Assembly (NCBI RefSeq): GCF_000003605.2
Contig: NW_003105109.1
Coordinates: 339,586 to 379,498 of the forward strand
Direction of reading: 5' to 3'
Origin: Saccoglossus kowalevskii
Lineage: Eukaryota; Hemichordata; Enteropneusta; Harrimaniidae
DNA: 39,913 bases
Shown here piece after piece: positions 12,201 through 20,644 of the stretch (the stretch's first letter is position 1; every line of letters begins with the position of its first letter). The translations under genes were made by a program, and so were the position numbers. The notes under the pieces were generated by a model that was not told the origin of the DNA, did not search any database, and was given only the letters and a program-made list of their open reading frames with translations.

Positions 12201-13299
12201 TTCATAGCATGATATTGGCTTTTAGAAATTTAATCTTTATTTAAAAGCGTGAATATTCAATATTCTTAGGGAGCACGGATGTCAGTCAGGTGGCTAAACT
12301 ATCTTCATCAATTTTCAAATTTTACCATCCAGCAATATATTTATGGGTTTCTAATATAATACTTACTTCATGGTGTGGAAACTTTTCCCATTTATCCGCC
12401 AAAAATATTTCCAGGAAAGGAACTGGTATAAATAAAAACATCACCATAAGAAACACAGCTCCACAGATGACACCTAGGGCTTCTGGTCTGCAAAGAGAAT
12501 AATTGGCAACGATGTAATAGTTAGCAAAGATCTATAGCTAATTGTGAGAATAATATAATAATAATAATTTTTATTCAACACGAAAAACATACTACAGAAG
12601 TTGTTTTTATGGTTGTGTATATAAACAAAAGAAAAAGAACAAGATTAAACTAGAAACTACGTATACACAAAAATGTATTGTGAAAATAAGTTATTTCAGG
12701 ATTGAAGTGTTGTTATTATATATGTTTGTACCACTGCTGTTGTTACCGACAAACTGACTACAATTTAAATGATTTACAATCATAACGTCAATTAGATAGC
12801 GGTTATACAAGCCAAGAAAACCACACAAAGTGGTAAAAATTATTTACAAATGCATATACAGACAAGTAATAATATGGTTCACACATTTTGAGCTAAAGTG
12901 GGGGTAATGATTGGTAGTCGGGAGCTGACAATCAGAAATGTCGTTAGGAATACTCTATGTACTAGTAAACGTGTGTTTTTAATCCCCCTTCTAGGAATAA
13001 GACGTGATTCATCAAGAAGCGACAGTTTTCTCATACGAGTTCCTAAATTGACTAACGCAGGTGTGGAGGTGTGTTAACCTACGAATGGACCACTGTTGCC
13101 ACTGATAATACTAGATAATACCTTTATACCCATGCATCACTGCCAGAAATACTTACACTTTTGCTTTCGATGTCTTGTTAAGATCACGTCCAAACATACC
13201 AGCGTCAATGAAGACCTGGTAGAAATTTGGTATGATGATAAACGTGGCCAGGAACCCAGCTGTTGACAACGCAATGTTGATAAGAAGCGGCCAATTCAT
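200..13299 (-). CDS. DPAGT1: UDP-GlcNAc:dolichyl-phosphate GlcNAc-1-phosphotransferase, complete, 8 coding exons
   Basis: Joined exons: 13157-13299, 12367-12487, 10393-10606, 9300-9449, 6973-7057, 6078-6266, 4829-5072, 200-271. They sum to 1218 nt and 405 aa; human DPAGT1 has 408. Every intron is GT-AG and every junction keeps the frame. The enzyme transfers GlcNAc-1-phosphate from UDP-GlcNAc to dolichyl phosphate in the ER membrane, the first step of N-glycan precursor synthesis and the target of tunicamycin. Family motifs are intact: LNKTSK in exon 1, GFADD near residues 106-110 followed by [23 protein letters not shown] near 176-190, [12 protein letters not shown] with the conserved Asp near 247, and PCPRHR near 293-298. 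The protein is hydrophobic throughout, as expected for a ten-helix membrane enzyme. The start MNWPLLIN aligns with MPLLINL of the human protein, and an in-frame upstream start is not needed. No lesion is visible, so I read it as functional. Confidence 0.96.
589..968 (+). mobile_element. AGCTCCGCT-family interspersed repeat, short copy
   Basis: AGCTCCGCT at 612-620 is repeated in inverted form as AGCGGAGCT at 952-960. The right end is a near-perfect hairpin (AGCTCCGCTCGAC, AAA, then its complement with one extra dinucleotide) followed by an A-tract at 961-968. A second, longer copy lies at 7221-8192. The family is non-coding and I cannot assign it to a class; a SINE-like or foldback element would fit. 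Confidence 0.7.
1561..1737. mobile_element. MITE with TACTGTAAAATACCT ends, copy A
   Basis: A perfect 15-bp terminal inverted repeat (TACTGTAAAATACCT at 1561-1575 and its complement at 1723-1737). Similarity of the two arms continues inward for about 40 bp with small gaps (GGAATTAATTTTCGC on both). Length 177 bp. TA ends suggest a Tc1/mariner-type source. Confidence 0.85.
4829..5072 (-). CDS. DPAGT1: DPAGT1 coding exon 7
   Basis: The acceptor TTTCACAG precedes 5072. It encodes [26 protein letters not shown] and GPTHEQTL, as in the human C-terminal part. Two donors are possible: CAG|GTGGGT at 4829, or GTAAGA four bases later. Only the first joins in frame to the last exon, so the stronger-looking GTAAGA is not used in this model. 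Confidence 0.92.
5073..6077 (-). other. DPAGT1 intron 6
   Basis: About 1 kb of AT-rich intron. It contains MITE copy B (5392-5582) and otherwise nothing I can identify. Confidence 0.85.
5392..5582. mobile_element. MITE with TACTGTAAAATAC ends, copy B
   Basis: The left end TACTGTAAAATACTTTATTTTAGC pairs with a right end whose complement begins TACTGTGGAATACTTTAT. The inner motifs GAAATTAATTTTCACTG and TTCAGCGAAAATA match copy A at 1561. Length 191 bp. Confidence 0.8.
6078..6266 (-). CDS. DPAGT1: DPAGT1 coding exon 6 (VGDTF and PCPRHR motifs)
   Basis: The acceptor TGCAG precedes 6266 and the donor GTAAGT follows 6078. It encodes [23 protein letters not shown] and PCPRHRLP. The Asp of VGDTF (near 247) and the basic RHR (near 296-298) are active-site residues of the family and are all present. 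Confidence 0.95.
6267..6972 (-). other. DPAGT1 intron 5 with TATG microsatellite
   Basis: AT-rich intron of 706 bp. A (TATG)n run of about five units lies at 6863-6885. Nothing else is identified. Confidence 0.85.
6973..7057 (-). CDS. DPAGT1: DPAGT1 coding exon 5
   Basis: An 85-nt exon with acceptor ACCAATAG and donor GTAAGA. It encodes [17 protein letters not shown] and ALLYYNW, matching the helix before WYPSRVF in the family. The Trp codon is split over this exon and the next. It contains no start codon of its own. Confidence 0.92.
7221..8192 (+). mobile_element. AGCTCCGCT-family repeat, expanded copy with 157-bp tandem units
   Basis: It begins with two successive heads (AACAAGCA..GATAGCTCC at 7221 and about 7319), then an internal array. 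The word AAAGCAATTGGACTTG recurs at 7621, 7778 and 7935, exactly 157 bp apart, with degenerate units before and after. The tail CGACGACGGACAATCACTC matches the short copy at 589-968, but the final hairpin is lost after ATGATAAGCT. Confidence 0.8.
8235..8571. mobile_element. MITE with TACTGTAAAACAT ends, copy C
   Basis: TACTGTAAAACAT at the left pairs with ATGTTTTACAGTA at 8559-8571. Both arms contain TTAGCGAAT/GCTAA-type inner motifs like those of the other two copies, but the body is longer (337 bp). It is a relative or subfamily of copies A and B. Confidence 0.7.
9300..9449 (-). CDS. DPAGT1: DPAGT1 coding exon 4
   Basis: The acceptor CTGTACAG precedes 9449 and the donor GTAAGG follows 9300. 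It encodes [13 protein letters not shown], then [15 protein letters not shown], a hallmark of this enzyme. The exon enters and leaves in phase 1. A residue that is Gly in human (LGILYY) is Phe here, created across the splice junction. Confidence 0.94.
9450..10392 (-). other. DPAGT1 intron 3
   Basis: About 940 bp. A GC-rich, CpG-containing insertion (9775-10100) stands out from AT-rich flanks. The flanks hold nothing identified. Confidence 0.85.
9775..10100. mobile_element. GC-rich MITE-like element flanked by TA
   Basis: The left end CCCTCGGGGGCGGA and the complement of the right end TCCTCGGGGGCGGA match at 13 of 14 positions, and each is flanked by TA (9773-9774 and 10101-10102). The 326-bp interior is far richer in GC and CpG than its surroundings and has an internal inverted CGTTCTAC. 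No coding potential is seen. A TA duplication suggests a Tc1/mariner-like origin. Confidence 0.7.
10393..10606 (-). CDS. DPAGT1: DPAGT1 coding exon 3 (catalytic FADD motif)
   Basis: The acceptor TTTTCAG precedes 10606 and the donor GTAAGT follows 10393. The exon encodes [15 protein letters not shown] and WRHKLLLP, the most conserved cytosolic catalytic stretch, and ends in GIEIDL. The Asp pair lies near residues 109-110. Confidence 0.95.
10835..11050. repeat. GATTATGACATCAT degenerate minisatellite
   Basis: The word GATTATGA(C/A)ATCAT or close variants recurs about ten times with irregular 18-30 bp spacing. The last part is open in one frame (repeating DYDII), but this comes from the repeat and not from a gene. 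Confidence 0.75.
11975..12179. mobile_element. 189-bp MITE with perfect 8-bp target-site duplication
   Basis: The element spans 11983-12171. Its ends GGAAAGAGTTCCTTTTGTAC are perfect inverted repeats of 20 bp, and similarity continues inward imperfectly. It is flanked on both sides by GATTTAGG (11975-11982 and 12172-12179). An 8-bp duplication fits hAT or Merlin-type transposases; the GG..CC ends lean to the latter but do not settle it. Telomere-like CCCTAACTCTAACCCTAA inside belongs to the arm. Confidence 0.88.
12367..12487 (-). CDS. DPAGT1: DPAGT1 coding exon 2
   Basis: The acceptor CTTTGCAG precedes 12487 and the donor GTAAGT follows 12367. The exon encodes [13 protein letters not shown] (second membrane helix) and ends in KFPHHE, matching the FPHHE of the human enzyme. 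It enters in phase 2 and leaves in phase 0. Confidence 0.93.
12488..13156 (-). other. DPAGT1 intron 1
   Basis: An AT-rich intron of 669 bp. I see no repeat with clear ends and no coding content. Confidence 0.8.
13157..13299 (-). CDS. DPAGT1: DPAGT1 coding exon 1 (start codon)
   Basis: ATG is at 13297-13299 on the minus strand. The exon encodes the first transmembrane helix ([12 protein letters not shown]) and ends in LNKTSKAK, a conserved dolichol/UDP-GlcNAc transferase segment. The donor GTAAGT sits at 13151-13156 and the exon ends in phase 2. The human protein has a short extra N-terminus before this point, which is missing here. Confidence 0.93.
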
Positions 13300-14212
13300 C
13301 GTCGATACAGCGAAAACGTCAACTCATATAATGTAGTAGTAAAATTTAAACACAAGCAGCTGCAGTAACACACGCAATAATTCAAAAATACGAACGATTT
13401 CTGCAAAACGTACTAACGAACACGTCTCCTTGTTTGATTTCTGTTGCAATCAGCTGATCGTGACCTTCCAGGGTCAAACTATTAACGCATGACGGATGAC
13501 CTATGACCCCAATTGTTGTCTACGTGTCTAAGGAAAAGCAGAGTTGCGTAAATATTAATATTTATATTATTAAACACAACACTGTCCTTAGAAAGCAATA
13601 GTAAGGATACTTAAGCTACATAACATCATGTCATTGTTGCTCATTATCAAAATAAATTCAGTTTTCTCATCCTGATTCATAAAGCCATGGATGGAAATCA
13701 GACAGTACACCGCTGCGCGTCGGTCGATACTCCAGCTGTACTGTACTGTATCCGTGCATACTTTGAGGTATTCTCGTAATAACCTTATAAACGTAAAAGA
13801 ATACGATATATATATATTGCAGCTGCAACATCAAATATACAACGAAAATTATTCAGTGTGGTTTTGTACATGTAGGTACGTTGTACTGATTTCTTTCTGA
13901 CGAGCATATTATTTTCTATTGTTATTATAACTATATTATTAAAATTGTGTACCCGGATCATATCCATTCCTATTATAATCGCTCAAGCATTTTGATTGTC
14001 AGATTTTACCAAGTAATGTGGCCGATTTGAATATATCTGTGTATTCCAATAACCACTTATAAAATGTCAATGTAAATTGATATATGCTTACAATACAATA
14101 CTGAGCTAATTCAAAATCTTGAATTACACGATGTTGACACAATGACATAAAAAACAATCAAACTAGCTCTATTGCTGACATTTAGATTTGTTTGAAATAC
14201 ATGTTGTATCTT
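13300..14212. other. Intergenic region upstream of DPAGT1
   Basis: It should contain the DPAGT1 promoter and 5' UTR just above 13300. No TATA box or well-placed core element is evident. Short open frames at 13691-13967 overlap on opposite strands and lack protein-like features. Confidence 0.7.
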
Positions 14213-14476
14213 TGACTTTGCTATGCGTTTCTTGGTCTTTTATTCATTGAGTTAGGGTTACATAATCACGTGTCATGACCATGACCATGACCATGACCTT
14301 ATTAGCTAATCACATTACGCCATGTATTTTGTCATGAGCTGATCACGTGTTACGCAATAAAAAGTGGAACTTCACCACCACCTACAACCCGTTAACGTGT
14401 GTGTGTGTCTCCCTCTTTATTATTCTGATACGCGAGTTTTCACGTAATTAAGTTTACTTTGTAGCAACGAGCTACA
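14213..14476 (+). repeat. 5' LTR
   Basis: It begins TGACTTTGCTATGCG and ends near GAGCTACA. It matches 18560-18799 with small gaps. It contains four CATGAC units at about 14275-14300 where the 3' copy has two. A TTGGCGACGAGG sequence follows at about 14480, in the primer-binding-site position of gypsy elements. The exact ends are uncertain by a few bases. Confidence 0.85.
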
Positions 14477-14511
14477 CAATTGGCGACGAGGATCCTAAAG
14501 TACCCACCGTT

Positions 14512-15240
14512 ATGGCTGTATACGGAAATATCAGCAGTTTTGATGAAAATGTCGAATCCTTCGAAGATTATGCAAGAGAATGGATCCGGATGCATTTGTA
14601 CGAGCGAAAGATATTCAAGAAGACATGCAAGCCAGTCTGTTTCTCGCCAGTGTTGGCCCAGGTGCATACAAGCTTATGAAAAATTTGTGTAGTCAAGCAC
14701 AACCAAGTACGAAAAGTTACGCTCAACTGAAGCAACTTTTGGCAGAACATTTTAAACCTGCACCGATCGTCATTGCCGAACGACACAAATTTTAGACCGC
14801 GCGACAGGGAAAGCGCGAGTCGGTGGCGGAATTTGTTGTTCGATTGAAAAATCTTGCGTCGACGTGTGCTTTTGGAGCATTCCTGACTGAAGCTTTACGT
14901 GATCGTCTTGTATCGGGACTGCACTAAAATATGTCTCGTATTCAGAGACAATTACTTTCGATTCGTGAATTGTCGTTCGAGGACGCCAAGTCGAAATGTA
15001 TAGCCGAGGAAATGGCGGGAGCAGCCAACCAACAGTATATGGGAACCAACGCAAGCGAAGAAGACGCGCACCGAGTGTAGCATCGCCTAAGAGCCCAGAA
15101 ACGTCCGCAACAACATGAAGGGAAAGACATTGTTCACCAAATGTAAATGCTGTGGAGGCGAACATTCTGCTGAGAAATGCAGATTTAAAGACGCTATATG
15201 TTACAACTGTAGGAAGAAAGGGCATATTAAATCAGTTTGA
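14512..15240 (+). pseudogene. gag remnant of the gypsy element
   Basis: The likely start ATG is at 14512 (MAVYGNISSFDEN). A frameshift near 14575-14590 moves the reading frame to the segment beginning MDPDAFVRAKD, which ends in a TAG at 14793-14795; related sequence (SVAEFVVRLKNLA) continues past it with more stops. Near 15142-15235 lie two zinc knuckles, one of CCGGEHSAEKC form and one CYNCRKKGHIKS. Capsid and nucleocapsid roles are inferred from family order. Confidence 0.85.
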
Positions 15241-15261
15241 GACAGTGTCTAATGCAATGTA

Positions 15262-18200
15262 TAACATGCACAGAGTGAGTGCAAGCGTACTTTTTCACCA
15301 TATAAAAGTAAATGTAGGGAATACAAGTATTGATATGGGAATCGATACTGGGCCGGTACTGGGGCTTCTAGGTCTACGGTTAGTGACGTAGTTTACCAAG
15401 CCAAATTGAGTATGTATCCTTTGGTGAAAAGCAATGTTGTACTTCGTAGTTATAGTGGAGAGGAGGTTCCCGTTTTGGGGAGTATCAAAGTTCCAGTCAG
15501 TGCTTAATCTTTTTGTTGTAAAAAGAAAACGGTCAGCTCTATTTGGAAGAGACTGGCTCAGTAAATTAAACTAAATTGGAACAATATCTTGTCTTTTAAA
15601 CATGAAAATATAACCCAATCAAAATGTGTACCACAGGCTCTCAATTCTGATTTAAATGAACATGAATGTTTGTTTACTAACACATGTTCTGGAATCAAGG
15701 GATTTAAAGCATCGCTCATATCTGAGGATATATTATACCCTGTTGACCATAGTGAATGGGCTTCGCCGACTGTCCATGTGCCAAAGCGGAAAGGGAAATT
15801 TGTGTGTGCGGTGACTATAAACGCGTAATAAATTTAATTGAGAATGATGGCTACAAGTTACATAATTTTCAGTATTTATTTGCTTAACTTGCACAGAATG
15901 GCATTGCACCTAGAGTGTGTTCTGTTCTTGATTTATTGGGGCATTCAATCAGCTGTTTTTGGACTACAAATCAGCTGCGCTTCTGGTTATGGACACAAAT
16001 AAAGGTCTACTTGTACCAACACGATTGTGTTTTGGGGTGAAAACTGCTCCAGTAATATTTCTAGCAACTATGCAACTATTAAAGGCTTTAATACTGTAAC
16101 AGCAATTACCAAAACTGAAATGTCAGATTTCATTAAGGATGTAATAAAGCATTATTCTATTTCATTCTACTATGGACAAGATTTTATCCGGTATTCAAAA
16201 TGTGTTTTGTTACACCGATTATATTTTGATAGCGATGGACATGCATGGGCAACATATGCGTACGCTTATTGAGGTTTTTAAACGTTTAGACACGTTTAAT
16301 GTACGACTCAATCGTGAGAAATGTAAATTATTGAAGCCATCAATCAAATATTTGAGACATATACTCACCGCGGATGGTATCAAACCACTTCAAAACAAAG
16401 AGGAAGCCATTAAAAACGCACCAAGACCAAAAAATGTATCGGAGTTGAAATCATTCTTAAGATTAGTGAACTACAATGGAAAATTTGTACAAAATCTTAG
16501 TTCAAAATTACATCCGCTCTATTCACTGTTACACCATGGAATGGAATGGGATTGGAATGTAAAATGCGAAGAAGCATTCACATATGCTAAAAACATGCTG
16601 GTTAGTGGTCATGTATTAGTGCATTACGATCCTTCAAAACCGCTAATATTAAGTGTAGATGCCAGCCCATGTGGGTTAGGTGCCGTTCTGAGTCATAAAT
16701 TGGATGATAACACAGAAAAACCTATTGCTTATGCATCACGAACCTTGGCAGCGGCCGAGAAAAACTATGCACAAATTGACAAAGAAGGTTTAGCAATTGT
16801 GTCTGGAGTAAAGAAATTTCACTTGTATCTTAATGGTAGAGAAATCACACTTATTACCGACCATCAGCAATTGACATTTTTGGACCGGAAGCTGGAATAC
16901 CCCCTCTCGCTGCCGCGAATGCAGAGGTGGGCTTTGCTTTTGTCAGAATATCAATACAAAATAGTCTATGGATCATAAGAACAAAATGCTAATGCTGATT
17001 TACTTAGTAGATTACCGTTGTCTACAGTTATTGCAGACCCAGATAAAAAGAGTGTACATCAATTGACAATAGATGAGTTGCCTGTCACTGCCAAACAAAC
17101 CGCTGAACAAACGCGAAAAGACATAATATTGCCAAAAGTATTAGATTATACATTGTCTGAATGGCGGAACCATACAGATAACGAGGCCATCAAACCATAT
17201 TTCGTGAGGCGATATAAACTCACTTTAGAAGATGATTGTATTTCATGGGGCAGACGAGTTATTACTCTGAACACACACACTTGTTGGATGAGCGTCATCC
17301 AGGTATGTGTCGTGTGGAAGCGCAGGCACGGTCATTCGTGTGGTGGCCTGGTATCGATCAGGATATTGAAGTTGTTTTAAGAACATGTAACGAATGTATT
17401 GAAAATCATAATATTCATAAAAAGGTTCCCCTTATGTTGTGGCCTTGGGCTACGGAACCTCGGCAAAGAATTCATATTGATTTTGCTGAAATAAAAGGTC
17501 AATTATTTCTACTGGTGGTAGACAGTCATTCCAAATGGCTAGAATCATTTCCTATGAGTAGTACCACTTCAACTGCAACAATCGATGCACTGCGATCTAT
17601 ATTTGCCAGATATGGATTACCACTCCAACTTGTAAGTGATAACGGACCACAATTTATAACGGAAAAATTCTCAACATTTCTGGAGAAAAATGACTTCAAG
17701 CATACGTTATGTCCACCATATGTTCAAACATGTTCAAACTTTTAAAACAATAATGAAAAAATTGTGCACTGCCACGCCGATTGGCAAATGCGTTATTTCA
17801 TTATAGAAATACCCCTCATACAACAACTGGGAAAACTCCATCAGAATTATTTCTGAAACCCGCTCCTAGAACTCTTCTTTCACTGGTAAAACCTAGCCTA
17901 CAGCGAAAAGTTGAAAATTAACAAACTGCTAGCAAAGCACAGCATGACGGTAACAAATCAAAAATGCGATATTTTGATCTCTATTAGCCTGTAAAGTAAG
18001 AAACATGAGGGAGGGGAAGAAAAATGTATTCCTGGGACAATTGTAAAAATCAAGGGACCATTAACGTATTTAGTAAGAGTACCAGGAAACAATAAACGAT
18101 TTGTTCATGTTGATCACCTCTTTCCGGATGACTATCAAAATGTCAGGTTTGAACAAACTCAACAGTCAGAACCATATCCTGATCAGCAGTGCTCTATGAG

Positions 18201-18417
18201 TAGTGAACAAATTATGCCGAATAGTAGGAGGAACACACCAAATAGTGTTGTTTTGCCTGCAAAAACTGAGCAGTTACCAAATAGTCATGAAGTATCTATT
18301 TCGCATCCTACTTAAAGTATTCCAAAGGTAAATTTAGACCGGATTCCAAAAACCAGAATACCTGTTGCCACACGTTCAGGCAGAATACTTCGACCTCCAG
18401 TTCGATTTGAGCCATGA
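15262..18417 (+). pseudogene. pol remnant: protease, RT, RNase H, integrase
   Basis: The protease shows DTG at 15344-15352. RT appears from about 15740 (PVDHSEWASPTVHVPKRKGK) and the RT palm motif reads YTDY at 16211-16222, where YxDD is expected. RNase H has VDASPCGLGAVLSH near 16655. Integrase shows HPGMC..WWPGI..CNEC near 17295-17400, a DFAEIKG near 17478 and DNGPQF near 17640, then a stop at 17743-17745. A chromatin-end GPY/F-like stretch (KGPLTYLVRVPG) is near 18050. Frameshifts and stops separate these blocks, the longest open piece being 16172-16978. Confidence 0.9.
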
Positions 18418-18559
18418 TTTGTTATGGAATGATTGTTAGTTTTTGCAATGTTACATTTCAAGTGTTTTCTATTTTGAATATAACCCTTATGAATGCTTAA
18501 TTTTTAGCAACTGTCTTTGATGGAATTGATTGCATGTATTGTGTATTAGAAAAAGGTTT

Positions 18560-18799
18560 TCACTTTGCTATGCGTTTCTTGTACTTTTATTCATTGAGTT
18601 AGAGTTACATAATCACGTGCCATGACCATGACCTTATTAGCTAATCACATTACGCCATGTATTTTGTCATGAGCTGATAACGTGTTACGCAATAAAAAGT
18701 GGCACTTCACCGCTAACCTACAACCCGTTAACTTGTGTGTCTTCCTCTTTATTCTAATGCGTTAGTTTTAAATTAAGTTTACTTTGTAGCAATGAGCTA
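18560..18799 (+). repeat. 3' LTR
   Basis: Related to 14213-14476. It is preceded by a purine run (AGAAAAAGG, about 18548-18556) in the polypurine-tract position. It starts TCACTTTGC where the 5' copy has TGACTTTGC, so one end base is mutated. Similarity is lost after GAGCTA at 18799. Confidence 0.85.
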
Positions 18800-20586
18800 A
18801 AAAATACACATTCCAATAATATGACACAAATAGACAGGATTAGCCATTTCCACGTGCATTGATGTCACTTCCTGTATTTAGGTCACTTCAAGTTATTTAT
18901 TGACTATTACATTACCATATCACCATTGTAATGACCAAATGTGTTCGAGCCGTGACTAAGGTCCACTCTAAATGTAATCGGTATAATGCAGCTTTGTAAG
19001 TCGCATTCTGTATGTTCCAATCAAATACATACATACGACACTTGCTGTTAATCTTGACGTACACAATTAAATGCAGGTGAGTATTTGTTTTTAATTATCC
19101 ATCATTTTAATTAGGCTGTGACATTTACTGTGACACAGGGGATTGGTGCCTATAACATGGTATATAATCAAACACGGTTACTATTGAATTTAAGGTCCAA
19201 CTAAAGTAAAAACGTGTTTTATTACTTGTTATGATCGCATGTCCATATTCTGGTGGCAGAGACATACGCTATTGGATTCTTGAAAATAATACTCCAATCC
19301 AGATTTGACACCATCATAGTTTACGCTCTTCCGGGACTACCGACAAGAACATACATTGTGGCTTACATATTCATATAGCGTAAGGCAAAGTCTAATGGCT
19401 GCCATGCAATTAGTTATAGGTAAAGTAAAAAAAACTACACGAAATATATAAAAAAGATTTTTGAATAAAAGAAAATTCATTTACTTGGTCATTGTAACCA
19501 TCAAGAGAGGGGGAAACGAGAACTATCGTAATTGCGATTAAGGTGTCCTCTGTCATTTACTAATCCTAACCATGCAATACACTACTGGTAACAACTGATC
19601 AGAGCGTGGCGACAACTCGGCGTAGTCACCAATGATGGTTACAGTGAGTGTAAAGTATTAATATTATCGGTGAGCACTACACGATGTTTACAATAGTGCA
19701 ACAATGTTAGCATTTTTATTTTGAAAACTGTCTCCATACGTCAGAAAAGCACGGGACCGGCCCGGGACATGCTTTGTTACTAGAGGATCACAAACACATC
19801 TACAATACGTTAAAGTTTAGCACAATTTCGATGTCAGTAGATGATGTAATTTGTACATCGTTAGAGAGAAGTGTTCCAAGATGATGTTTTCAATACTCAC
19901 GATGATAAAAAATTATTACCGGCGGATAAACGGGGAATTTATTGTCAAATGTACACCTTGGTGACAATACTTTATAAACATATGTTACGTTTAAATATGC
20001 TCGAGACTAACGCGTAAACACATCCATTTGTCCGATTGAGCTATTAAAACGTTGTACGAATCCCTTGATATAGGTCAATCACTCAACATGGCCAGCATTG
20101 TTATATAATTGCACGTGTCAACAACACGTTTTGCGGCATATACTCTATATTCTATGGTAGGGTCAAATGTTTTAGATAATATATATTGACTTAATTTGAA
20201 TCAATATGCATACAATATAATTTATGAAGCAAATGCACATTCCAGGAGACCTAGGGTGAGTGAACACTGTATAGAATTACACACTTACATAATCTACTAT
20301 GCAAAACGTTGTTCATAATAGTAATCTATATCAAAGCTTTAGTGAAATGTAAGCATTGTCGTAGATGTGTGATGAGTAAACGCACTATAACTCATTCAGA
20401 ATTAATTACAATTCAAATCATATGACAATTCTCTCCATGGTCAATGCAATATTAAATCAGTCTGTTAAAAATGTTTTAAAATATCACTGAAATATGTCAT
20501 GCAATCATTTGTAGCTTCTAAGAACTTAAAAAATATGAATGGTTTGAGCGTGTTGTTGGTATATCATCTTCAAGAGTAAATAAGCG
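18800..20586. other. Intergenic region upstream of the DED gene
   Basis: AT-rich and without a recognised gene or repeat. It should hold the promoter and 5' UTR of the DED gene. An in-frame stop (TAA) lies two codons before the ATG at 20587, so the coding region cannot extend upstream without splicing. Confidence 0.7.
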
Positions 20587-20644
20587 ATGGATATTCCAGA
20601 ATTCAAATATTTTCTTCATGAACTGGCACAAGCAATTGACGTCG
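20587..20644 (+). CDS. DED gene exon 1: start and DED1 helix 1
   Basis: ATG at 20587 in a good context (G at -3, G at +4) with an in-frame stop just upstream. It encodes MDIPEFKYFLHELAQAIDV, an amphipathic helix equal to helix 1 of a DED. The donor GTACGT follows at 20645. The matching helix-1 exons at 23455, 24724 and 29313 end in the same way (ID(D/E)). Confidence 0.85.

Larger units (their letters stand above)
10607..12366 (-). other. DPAGT1 intron 2
   Basis: About 1.76 kb. It contains a GATTATGACATCAT minisatellite (10835-11050) and a MITE with an 8-bp target duplication (11975-12179). The stretch 11060-11970 shows no supported feature. Confidence 0.85.
14213..18799 (+). mobile_element. 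Ty3/gypsy LTR retrotransposon, degenerate
   Basis: About 4.6 kb bounded by two related LTRs (14213-14476 and 18560-18799). Inside, in order, are gag with zinc knuckles, a DTG protease, RT, RNase H and integrase, the Ty3/gypsy order. All parts carry stops or frameshifts, so the copy cannot make an intact polyprotein. The LTRs differ at roughly 7 percent of aligned positions plus several small gaps by hand alignment, implying an old insertion. I found no clear target-site duplication. No envelope gene is seen. Confidence 0.93.

Noticed and set aside
14770-15225. 151-aa open frame on the minus strand
   Set aside because: It is antisense to the gag remnant, whose zinc knuckles and capsid-like sequence are on the plus strand.
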